Assembly (NCBI RefSeq): GCF_007750395.1
Contig: NZ_CP036281.1
Location: forward strand, 3,061,001 to 3,125,000
Source: Polystyrenella longa
GTDB lineage: Bacteria > Planctomycetota > Planctomycetia > Planctomycetales > Planctomycetaceae
DNA: 64,000 bases
Direction of reading: 5' to 3'
Shown here: positions 56,946 through 64,000 of the stretch, piece after piece
How the letters are laid out: every line of letters begins with the position of its first letter
Numbering within the stretch: position 1 is the stretch's first letter
Translations under genes and position numbers: made by a program
The notes under the pieces: model-generated
What the model was told of the DNA's origin: nothing
The model's database searches: none
The model's input: only the letters and a program-made list of their open reading frames with translations

Positions 56946-57836
56946 TTATTCTTTCCAGAGGTATTTGAACAAGGTGTCGATCTGCTGGTAGTCGGGAATG
57001 ACGATGTGGGCACCGACACCGATGAGTCGGGTCCGTTTCCATTCATCAACGGAACCATCCTTCGCCGATTCGTTACTAGCCACGGCAATGGCGGTTCCGC
57101 CTGCTTCGTGAATGTTGTCGATCTCAACGAAGCCGTCGCCAAAGCCGATCAGATATTTCCCTTCGACGTTGTTCTCACGCAGAATACGTTCGATAACCAT
57201 CTGCTTGGAGAAACTTTTGTAATCGTCCTGGGCACCGTAGATATGAGGGCCGAAGTATTTGTCTACCTGTAACAGTTCACACTCTTCGCGAACGAAATTC
57301 TCATCCGTTCCCGAGGCAAGGAAAACTTCGACGCCGCGATCTATTAGACCTTGCAGCACTTCGAATGAACCGGGGACCAACATTTCGCGAGGATCGGCTT
57401 TCCCATTGCGGAGGTCTTCCCGACGAGACGTAATGCGTTCCATCAGCAGATCGTGGTATTTGTGTTTGTAGAATGAGGGGTCTTCGGCTTTGCCGCCCCG
57501 TTTTTCAATCTCTTCGACGAGTCGAATCATCTGGTAAATTGTCTGTTTACCATTGAGTTGCATGACAAAATCGTAAGAGATTTTGCTCAATTCTTCCTCG
57601 GACTCACTGGTTCCGGTTTTTTGAAGTTCCTCGATCATCATCGGAACCATCACTTCGGGCCAGCCTTCACGCACACAGCTCAGGGTGCCGTCGAAATCGA
57701 AAACAGCGAAGCGAGGTGGATCGGCCAGATCGACGTCGTGCACAATCTCGACAGAGGAATCGGGTAGGAAACGGGTTTCGCCCACTTCTTTAACCCGGAG
57801 TTTGTAATCAGCTTCATGGGAGGCATCGGCAGACAT
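56946..57836 (-). CDS. HAD-family phosphatase
   Basis: 296 residues. A ~40-residue N-terminal extension precedes motif I FAVFDFDGTLSCVR. The cap domain is helical (residues ~65-160). Motif II is FLASGTDE, motif III includes SKQMVIERIL, and motif IV is IGFGDGFVEI. It hydrolyses a phosphate monoester. Its position before the HldE-like kinase (89 bases) suggests it takes the place of GmhB, to which it is not closely similar. It is unusually long for that job. Confidence 0.86.
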   Translation of the reverse strand: MSADASHEADYKLRVKEVGETRFLPDSSVEIVHDVDLADPPRFAVFDFDGTLSCVREGWPEVMVPMMIEELQKTGTSESEEELSKISYDFVMQLNGKQTIYQMIRLVEEIEKRGGKAEDPSFYKHKYHDLLMERITSRREDLRNGKADPREMLVPGSFEVLQGLIDRGVEVFLASGTDENFVREECELLQVDKYFGPHIYGAQDDYKSFSKQMVIERILRENNVEGKYLIGFGDGFVEIDNIHEAGGTAIAVASNESAKDGSVDEWKRTRLIGVGAHIVIPDYQQIDTLFKYLWKE

Positions 57837-58082
57837 GAAAGATAAATACCTGTGACGACGGAGAAGGAAGAATTCATGGCCACCGGCATTAAAACAATAC
57901 CGGCAGTGACGTGTAGAAGAGCATAAGTCATGCTTTCCAAGGCCCGATTCTATAGGTCACCGATGCTGAATGGTAGTGAATCAGTCCGTTTTCAGCCCTT
58001 GGGCGATGTATTTCGGACGTGGATACCGTTTAAAGGGACGCATTTCATCAAAACTGAACAGACTGGCTGAATTAGGAGCCTG

Positions 58083-58622
58083 TCACGAGGTAATTGCCTG
58101 CTGAACCAGCTGCAGGTAATCAGGACGGTCTCCTGCATTCTTATGTTGATACCGATATAAAACTTGACCAGTTCGAAGAACGATGACACCGGGCATCTGA
58201 CGAACGTTCCCTTCCGGTTTGCCAACACCATGACCTTCGAAGATACAGGCTTTCATTCCATTCCAGAGAACAGACGGTCCCATCAACTGAGCAAGCCCGC
58301 CCGTCCCGAATTGGAAGTGTTGATACAAGATTCTTGCTGGATCACTTACGGCAATGGCTTCGGGGAGCTGATATTTTTTAAGCATCGATTGCAACTCTTC
58401 CTGCTCGCTCATGCTGACGACTACAATTTTCGTATTCATGTCCCCCAGGTCGCCTTCGATTTTGTGAAGATCGGCCAAGGCCTGACGACAAAACGAGCAG
58501 CCTGAATGCCGTAAAAACACAATCAAGAGCGTCTGATCTTGTGACAGATCCGCCAGAGATTGCCCTGTTGAAGTCATTACTGACGGAATCGAATCAGAAT
58601 TCAGGGGGGCTGTTTCTGTCAT
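58083..58622 (-). CDS. Peroxiredoxin-like (AhpC/TSA) redox protein
   Basis: 179 residues. TLLIVFLRHSGCSFCRQAL has a C-x2-C active site in thioredoxin-fold position, like the PRXL2/SelL-type peroxiredoxin-like family. VLWNGMKACIFEGHGVGKPE and GVIVLRTGQVLYRYQHKNAG follow as in that family. It would reduce peroxides or act as a thiol oxidoreductase in the cytoplasm. It is monocistronic. Confidence 0.85.
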   Translation of the reverse strand: MTETAPLNSDSIPSVMTSTGQSLADLSQDQTLLIVFLRHSGCSFCRQALADLHKIEGDLGDMNTKIVVVSMSEQEELQSMLKKYQLPEAIAVSDPARILYQHFQFGTGGLAQLMGPSVLWNGMKACIFEGHGVGKPEGNVRQMPGVIVLRTGQVLYRYQHKNAGDRPDYLQLVQQAITS

Positions 58623-58726
58623 GGTCGCTCTCTCTCGATTTGGAAATAAAAACCTGGACTGTCATTCGTCATTCTACGCAAACCGTTCTCATGAACCAGT
58701 GTAGGCCTGTTCGAATGTCTTGAAAC

Positions 58727-58762
58727 TAAAACAGGCGTTCGATAAATCAATCGAACGCCTGT
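58727..58762 (-). terminator. Terminator of the membrane acyltransferase gene
   Basis: A 13-bp perfect stem (ACAGGCGTTCGAT and complement) with a six-base loop is followed on the minus strand by TTTTAGTTT. It lies 48 bases after the acyltransferase stop. Confidence 0.9.
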
Positions 58763-58810
58763 GAAGTCTTAGGGCAAATAGTCCCTCTTATAAAAGAGAA
58801 ACAATGAGAT

Positions 58811-60946
58811 TTACATGCGAATGTAAATCTTATTCTTCTCGAGGCTACGGATGACGACGTACATCAGGTACATACCGATCACCCAGCTGCTCCAACCGTA
58901 CCACGCGGGAGGATCCCTGGGGACGAAGTTCTTGACTGCCCCACAAACCAATTCAAAAAGTACGTAGCTGGCAAGCGCGTTCGTCCCCCAGGTTCGGAAG
59001 AGTCCAATCTGGAATCCCCAGATATCGGTGAAGATATAAAACAAGGTGTATACGAACAGGGAAAATCCACCAGCGAATATCAGGTAAGACATCGTTCCTG
59101 CCCGTTGGCTCATCATCCAGGCATTCCAGTAGAATTCATATCGTGGCTGGTACTGCACAATTTCTTCGTTCTGCTCATCTGGTGAATCAAATGGGTTCCG
59201 ACCGATAAAGTCAGTCCAACTCATGCCGCTGAGTTTCTCCATGCGTTTTTCGTTTGGAATAACGGGATCGATGGCGAGTTTCAGGTCGCGGCGTTCTCCT
59301 GTTGGAAGCTTAGTCCACTCAATCTCGACGAGCGTTTCCAAGTGATCGGTCAACATCTTCTGGGCCTGTTGGCTCTGACGCAGGGTGTCAAATTCTTCTC
59401 CCTGCGTTGCAGCCAGTTCCGTGGCTATCTTTTTATTGATCTCTTCGGTTGGCGTGTCCGCTTCCGGATCCAACCCCGCTTCGGTAAGCAGTCGGTTGGT
59501 GATTTCGTTCTTAATTGCCGTTTCCTGTGTGGTGAAATCAGCAGTAAGAGATTCCAATGTGGCCTTCTCCGTCTGGTAGCTATCGTAGTAAACCGAGTCC
59601 ATTTCAAGGTAAGGCACTTTGGCTTCCTGAACCTGCTCTCGCAACTCTACGATTTCAGCACCGGGTTCAGCTTGAAAAGTTTCGTTCACTTTCTTGTTGA
59701 TAGCATCCGTCGGTTTGTCATTTTCAGGATCGAGTTCCGCCTCCACCATGAATTGATTCTGCAGTTCTAACTTCCGATCGCGCTCGGCTAGAATCAACGA
59801 TTCTACCTTGCGAGCCAAGTCTGTTTTGGTTTTTAGCTGCTCGTCGTTTAAGCGAATAATCTCTGGAGTGAGTGCCTCCTCGTACCGTTCCAGACGTTCC
59901 CGCAACTCCAGTAATTCCGGAGAGGGACTTGTTTCGAATTCATTAATCACTTCCACGTTGAGGTATTTCGGAGGGTACTGCAACTCGGGATCTAAGCCCG
60001 CTTCTACCATCTTTTCATTAACGAGAGCTTGTTTGTATTCAAACCCTTTGTTTGTGTATTCAGTTCGTAGCTCACCCACGACTTTGTTGAAAGGTTTCAG
60101 CTTTTCGTTGAGTGGTTTAACCGCTTCACCTGTGACATGATTCACATGATCGCGATCTTTGTATTCGGTGTCTTTCAGAACTTGCATTTCCTTGGGGGAA
60201 ATATCCCAGAGTCGGGCAGGCCAGGTAATCATCCAACCGAGCAGCATAATGACGATTGACCAGAGAAACATCTTGACCAAATTAGGGTGCTTATGTTTCT
60301 CTCGAGCATCTTGTACCCAGTCGCAGGTAATCGTTCCCAGCAGGGCCGGAGTTGTCCAGGTAAGGAACCCGAGCGGACCACCATCAATCGCATTAGGGCT
60401 GGAGTTCGCATACAGGAAATACCCGTAATAACAAGCGAGATGGTGAGCCAGGGCACAGGTAATCATCACAATAATTCGAGTAAGAACGCTGGTTCGCATC
60501 CAAGGCAGAATCCAGAGTGACGTCAAGGCAATGTGCCCGAGTGTCTGGAGCCAAACCCGCTTCATGGGTGTCTCGAAGATTTCCCAGAATGTCATCTGGG
60601 TAAGTTGATCCCAACTGTTGGCTACACGACCGATGTGATAAACCGAAAAAGTGACCACCATCAATCCCAAAATACGACGGACGACTCGCCAGTGTGCTGC
60701 AGTCAGCCCTCCCTCGTGTCGTTTCCGACCAAAAGAAAGCCGAAAAGCAAAACCTACCGCAAAAATAAAGTGCGGCATGATCGTATCGGCGTACGAGCAA
60801 GAGATGTTGTGGTGCAACAGGACCGGATGAACAAACGTCTTATACGATCCCATATAATTCACAAGGAACATTCCCAGAATCGTGTAACCACGAAACTGGT
60901 CCAGTGAATGAATACGATTTGGAAGGGGTTGCGATGCTGTCGCCAT
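58811..60946 (-). CDS. HGSNAT-like membrane acyltransferase with inserted triple repeat
   Basis: 711 residues. The N-terminus RIHSLDQFRGYTILGMFLVN is the start signature of the heparan-alpha-glucosaminide N-acetyltransferase/DUF5009-type family. About six to seven membrane helices lie in residues 18-245, and two or three more lie at about 617-700. Between them sits a large soluble insert (about 255-600). Residues 294-554 form three repeats of exactly 87 residues, each with an EAxLDPE motif (315, 402, 489), charged and helical. The soluble insert makes the protein about 1.8 times the usual length. The enzyme probably acetylates an envelope glycan; the insert's function is unknown. Confidence 0.85.
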   Translation of the reverse strand: MATASQPLPNRIHSLDQFRGYTILGMFLVNYMGSYKTFVHPVLLHHNISCSYADTIMPHFIFAVGFAFRLSFGRKRHEGGLTAAHWRVVRRILGLMVVTFSVYHIGRVANSWDQLTQMTFWEIFETPMKRVWLQTLGHIALTSLWILPWMRTSVLTRIIVMITCALAHHLACYYGYFLYANSSPNAIDGGPLGFLTWTTPALLGTITCDWVQDAREKHKHPNLVKMFLWSIVIMLLGWMITWPARLWDISPKEMQVLKDTEYKDRDHVNHVTGEAVKPLNEKLKPFNKVVGELRTEYTNKGFEYKQALVNEKMVEAGLDPELQYPPKYLNVEVINEFETSPSPELLELRERLERYEEALTPEIIRLNDEQLKTKTDLARKVESLILAERDRKLELQNQFMVEAELDPENDKPTDAINKKVNETFQAEPGAEIVELREQVQEAKVPYLEMDSVYYDSYQTEKATLESLTADFTTQETAIKNEITNRLLTEAGLDPEADTPTEEINKKIATELAATQGEEFDTLRQSQQAQKMLTDHLETLVEIEWTKLPTGERRDLKLAIDPVIPNEKRMEKLSGMSWTDFIGRNPFDSPDEQNEEIVQYQPRYEFYWNAWMMSQRAGTMSYLIFAGGFSLFVYTLFYIFTDIWGFQIGLFRTWGTNALASYVLFELVCGAVKNFVPRDPPAWYGWSSWVIGMYLMYVVIRSLEKNKIYIRM
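59285..60067 (-). repeat. Three tandem 87-residue (261-bp) protein repeats
   Basis: Within the membrane acyltransferase, residues 294-380, 381-467 and 468-554 align with a fixed 87-residue period. Shared positions include (M/L)xEAxLDPE, P-x-x-x-(I/L)N-x-x-(V/I) and an ELRE/DTLR segment. DNA copies have diverged, so this is an old duplication under protein constraint. Confidence 0.85.
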
Positions 60947-61854
60947 GCGTATCCGCTTTCTTGATTGCCAATCAGTTATTCAGGCTGAAGTGCTACTGTT
61001 GGAGTGGAAGAGCCTGCTTTCAAAGCGAATCGATTCCAGTGGATTCGCTGGAGGCGGATCGATACGCCTTCCTCCTTTAAAATGGACACTTTCTGGCAAA
61101 ATAGCAGGTCTAGAAGGTGTCATCAAAATGGAAGAACAATGGCCTTGCGAGCCTATCAACTCCAAACGGAATTACGATCAAGATCTCTTGATCATAAATT
61201 GTACCGGTCAAAGTGACTAAAGCAGGGAATGGATTGATCGAGTGCGTGCTGAAGAAAGATTTAGCAGAGACGCCAGCGCCTGACCTTCAACTGATGAAAA
61301 CCCAGATCGGGTAGGAAATACAGTCATTGCGATAAAGTCGTGGGGCGGATTTCTCTGTGTTCAGATCAAAACCGATGAAATGTTGGAATTGTCCGTGAAG
61401 GGTTTATCGTACCGCTCGCTGGATTGAGCTTCAAGCGAGTTGCAGATCGAGAAATAACGATTCTGGTCGTGTGACAGAAAAATGTTTGATTGAATTTTGT
61501 TCAGGAGTGCGACTCTTCTTGACGTTCTCTCAAAATGGGAAAGACGCTCTGGATTGAGTAAATTTGATTGCGCGACAGGCCCTCTACCGTGAGCCGGAAA
61601 CGCCTACCACCACACCTCTTGGCTTTACACTGTTTGTGTAATTTACGTAGACTGAGACAGTACTTCATAAGCTCTTATTGCATTAGATATGTAAATCCAG
61701 GTAAGCTGCGTATGCATGAAAATCTCCCCAAAGTGGAACATTAATGGCGTATTGGGTTGAAAACAGCGGTTGTAATGGATATTTGTGTAATTGTAGGTAG
61801 GCCACGTAATTGGCCTGAGACGTCTTATATTTACATTTTGGAAGGGTAGACAAC
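60947..61854. promoter_or_regulatory. Long non-coding region upstream of the Cys-rich gene
   Basis: 908 bases between divergent genes with no credible gene. It contains a palindrome GATCAAGA-TC-TCTTGATC (61176-61193) and a leader hairpin AGGCCA / TGGCCT (61799-61816) 38 bases before the Cys-rich gene. A ribosome site GGAAGGG is at 61841-61847. The size suggests a long leader or distal regulation. Confidence 0.45.
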
Positions 61855-62388
61855 ATGGATTTCAGTTCTCTGAATCGTCGTAGCTTTGTCACCAAATCCA
61901 TGGCTGCTTTCGGTGGCTTGGCTTTGGTTTCTGGTATTTCTCGCAAAGCTGAAGCTGGACACGGACATTGGGGCGGCGGATGCGGCTCTTATTCTTCTTG
62001 CAGCTCAATTTCTTCTTGCAGCTCTGTTTCTTACCAAGCTTGCTGTGCTCCTGAGCCCAGCTGTGGATGCAGCACTCCTGAGCCTAGCTGCTACGCTCCT
62101 GCTCAAAGCTGTGGTGCTCCTGCACCTAGCTGTGGCGGACACGTATCCAGCTGTGGTGCTCCTGCTCCTAGCTATGGTTGTGGCGCTCCTGCTCCTAGCT
62201 GTGGTTGTGGTGGTGGTTCCAGCTACGGAACTAGCTATGCACCATCTCACTCTGCTCCTGCAGCACCAGCAGCACCAGCTGCTCCAGCAGCTCCTCCAGA
62301 AGCACCTGCACCTCCGATGGGCTACAACGTCCGTCCGAACCGCTACCAGCGCGTAAGCTACCGCGTTCTGCGCGTTCTGGAACGCTAA
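61855..62388 (+). CDS. Tat-exported Cys-rich repeat protein
   Basis: 177 residues. A Tat signal (NRRSFVTKSMAAFGGLALVS) is followed by a Gly/His patch. Residues 43-118 hold 14 Cys in an array of about six short copies of a motif like APAPSCG/TPEPSCY (64-120). A low-complexity Ala-Pro tract follows (SAPAAPAAPAAPAAPPEAPA), and then a basic C-terminus (NRYQRVSYRVLRVLER). The pattern suggests an exported protein that could bind metal or form disulfide-linked surface structure. GGAAGGG gives a strong ribosome site and a terminator follows, so it is probably well expressed. No family was recognised. Confidence 0.8.
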   Translation: MDFSSLNRRSFVTKSMAAFGGLALVSGISRKAEAGHGHWGGGCGSYSSCSSISSCSSVSYQACCAPEPSCGCSTPEPSCYAPAQSCGAPAPSCGGHVSSCGAPAPSYGCGAPAPSCGCGGGSSYGTSYAPSHSAPAAPAAPAAPAAPPEAPAPPMGYNVRPNRYQRVSYRVLRVLER

Positions 62389-62445
62389 ATTGATATCTGG
62401 AGCAACCACGTGTTCGCTCTGGATACAATAATAGATGAAGCATAA

Positions 62446-62480
62446 AACCCATCCTGGATAGTTTTCCAGGATGGGTTATT
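62446..62480 (+). terminator. Terminator of the Cys-rich gene
   Basis: A perfect 13-bp stem (AACCCATCCTGGA and complement) with a six-base loop lies 57 bases after the stop; the following T-tract is short (TTATTTC), so strength is moderate. Confidence 0.85.
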
Positions 62481-62574
62481 TCATGTGATGACCATTACTG
62501 GTATATTTTTATCTCACGCCAAATCAATCTCTTCACTCGGCAGCAGTTACGTTTTTGTATTCAGGAAAAGTCAT

Positions 62575-63657
62575 ATGTCTCGGATTACCAATGTTCCCCG
62601 AAATGAGTGGGAACTGTTCAATTATGGTCAACGAGACTTTCATCGATTCTCCGTGAATTCAAAAGAGCGAGAAGTCCCCTTCACAATACCGATTCGAGTC
62701 TCTGAACGATACGAGATACAGGACACGCTCGCTCGGGGAGGCGGTGGGGTCATTTTCACTGCGATTGATCTCCATACACAAAACAAGGTACTGATCAAAA
62801 CGATCGCCGGATACCAGATACCTCGAGGCTCACTGGAAGAACCGTTAGACGAAGTCGTGGACTCGATTCGCCGGGTCCGGCACCATTTGCAAACCGAACG
62901 ACGTATTCTCGTGCAACTTCGAAAACTGGGTTGCAACAATGTCCCTCATCCACACGATTACATTTTCGACTGGAACCCTGCCCTCGCTGGTCCATACCGG
63001 ACTCCCAAGGACGAACTATGGTCTTTTGAGGATGTCGAAGTACTGAAATCGGAACCTTACCTGGTCATGGAATGGGTCGATGGCTTCAGCGGTAAAGAAG
63101 TCCTTCAGCGATTCTATCCTCAAGGAATTTCTGAGCAGCAGGCGTTGTATCTGGTTGATCAAGTTGCAGCCGTGATCGAGACAATGCACCAATCCTGGCA
63201 GATGCCGAACGATATGACCTGGGATCTGGTTTATCAGGACTTGAAGCCATCAAACATTCTGATTGACGATTTCGGGCACGCCACCCTCATCGACTTTGGG
63301 GGATGTCAGATCGTCATTGACGGGGAATTAATCCTGCATGGTTCCCACTCTCCGGGATACGCCGCGCCGGAATGTGGACTCAATAAAACGCCCATCACCC
63401 CCGCGGCAGATGTCTACAGCTTGGGCACGACATTATATAGCCTGGTCACTGGCATCAATTTGCGGCGAGAATTACAGCGGAAACAACAATCGGACGAGAC
63501 TGCACGAGCGGTTGAGCTCGATTTTTCCTCCGATAATCGAATTTCCTCTGAGGTGCGGGAACTGATTTGTGACTGCACTCAACTTGATCCAACAGAACGA
63601 TTAAGCACGGCCATCGAATTTCGAGAACGCCTCAAACCGTTGATCCACGAATTCTGA
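62575..63657 (+). CDS. Unusual Ser/Thr-kinase-fold protein
   Basis: 360 residues from the ATG at 62575 with AGGAAAAG upstream; the frame goes back to 62485. The kinase domain covers about 45-355: G-loop LARGGGGVIF, Lys in NKVLIKTIAG, an insert near KLGCNNVPHPHDYIFD, catalytic loop YQDLKPSNILID (Tyr-Gln-Asp instead of HRD), DFG in LIDFGGCQIV, and PGYAAPEC then ADVYSLGTTLYSLVTG. The catalytic Asp, Lys and Asn are retained, so activity is plausible. There is no membrane segment. It is followed 174 bases later by another gene of similar type. Confidence 0.85.
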   Translation: MSRITNVPRNEWELFNYGQRDFHRFSVNSKEREVPFTIPIRVSERYEIQDTLARGGGGVIFTAIDLHTQNKVLIKTIAGYQIPRGSLEEPLDEVVDSIRRVRHHLQTERRILVQLRKLGCNNVPHPHDYIFDWNPALAGPYRTPKDELWSFEDVEVLKSEPYLVMEWVDGFSGKEVLQRFYPQGISEQQALYLVDQVAAVIETMHQSWQMPNDMTWDLVYQDLKPSNILIDDFGHATLIDFGGCQIVIDGELILHGSHSPGYAAPECGLNKTPITPAADVYSLGTTLYSLVTGINLRRELQRKQQSDETARAVELDFSSDNRISSEVRELICDCTQLDPTERLSTAIEFRERLKPLIHEF

Positions 63658-63831
63658 TGACTTTTCTTTATCGATGCTGCTGACTTAACGTATCTCTATG
63701 GCATACCATACAGCCAATCCCCATCAGCAAGCACATTGATACTGATGTTTAAGGTGAGCCGGGAATTGAACCGCGGGCCCATTGTTTTTACGTAACGTCC
63801 TGTATTACTGATTGAACTGGCAAAGAGCTTA

Positions 63832-64000
63832 ATGACTTTGGACTCCGGACAACGACTTCCCGGTTTGCGCTGGTCACATTATCAAATTGACCAACTAAAG
63901 AGTGGTGAAGACTATTCCCCTTTGTATTCCGCTTTCAAGATCCTGTTTAACCATCGCTATGATGAACAGGAATTCTACGAAACTGCGCCGGAAGAATGGT
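63832..64000 (+). CDS. Start of a second kinase-like protein (partial, 3' end outside window)
   Basis: 56 codons open from an ATG at 63832 (AAAGAG upstream) to the window edge. The opening LPGLRWSHYQIDQLKSGEDY then LFNHRYDEQEFYE resembles the N-lobe start of planctomycete kinase-domain proteins that lie next to the previous type. Too little is present to confirm motifs. Confidence 0.55.
   Translation, partial: MTLDSGQRLPGLRWSHYQIDQLKSGEDYSPLYSAFKILFNHRYDEQEFYETAPEEW

Noticed and set aside
60945-61220. Plus-strand frame of 91 residues downstream of the divergent acyltransferase start
   Set aside because: It has no ribosome site and unusual composition, and it overlaps a region with palindromes; it is likely non-coding.

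Overview
The window reads as chromosomal DNA of a planctomycete (Planctomycetota, probably order Planctomycetales). The evidence is the family content: a PVC-type secreted dehydrogenase, a DUF1549/DUF1553 protein paired with a pre-peptidase-domain protein, an ECF sigma factor with a membrane Ser/Thr kinase, a MfnB-like C1-pathway enzyme, and many Tat or Sec exported proteins with Ig-like or HEAT domains. The genus cannot be fixed from sequence reading alone. One tRNA (Asn) is present. No rRNA, CRISPR array or insertion sequence was seen.

Layout. 1-4.0 kb (minus): two amidohydrolase-fold genes run into a PVC-type dehydrogenase that leaves the window. 4.2-7.1 kb (plus): a signalling cassette of ECF sigma factor, zinc-finger/kinase fusion and secreted coiled-coil protein. 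7.2-9.1 kb (minus): a pair of membrane proteins of unknown role. 9.4-16.3 kb: an integrated accessory island with a sigma-like factor, a winged-helix protein, a DUF2924 protein, a large serine recombinase, a ParB-like HTH protein, an AbiE-type toxin-antitoxin operon and a truncated gene remnant, ending next to tRNA-Asn. 16.9-18.0 kb: a STAS / anti-sigma kinase partner-switching pair. 18.5-22.6 kb: typA, a MfnB-like gene and a sigma-54 activator without a sensory domain. 23-37.4 kb: secreted or envelope proteins (HEAT plus receiver-like fold, PPC, DUF1549/1553, pectate lyase, lipoprotein), with a nucleotide-sugar dehydrogenase, a UbiD decarboxylase, an SGNH-like hydrolase and a thioesterase. 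37.5-53.9 kb: housekeeping and catabolic genes (sod, GT2, BshC-like, cupin, ceramidase-like, beta-propeller, YkgJ-type Fe-S protein, ispG, PfkB kinase, Fe-alcohol dehydrogenase, nuclease, metY, oxidoreductase, isomerase). 54-60.9 kb (minus): a pseudo-receiver, a SHOCT lipoprotein, a SIS / HldE-like kinase / HAD heptose-like trio, a peroxiredoxin-like protein and a membrane acyltransferase. 61.9-64 kb (plus): a Cys-rich Tat-exported repeat protein, then two unusual kinase-like genes, the last cut by the window end.

The most unusual items are an inserted array of three 87-residue repeats inside the membrane acyltransferase (59285-60067), a receiver-like fold inside a predicted secreted HEAT protein, the sigma/zinc-finger-kinase/coiled-coil cassette, the Cys-rich Tat protein, and the mobile island with a perfect 17-bp inverted repeat ahead of its AbiE operon. 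Start codons were chosen by reading Shine-Dalgarno sequences and are noted where they differ from the longest frame. All family names come from motif recognition by eye; no database search was run.
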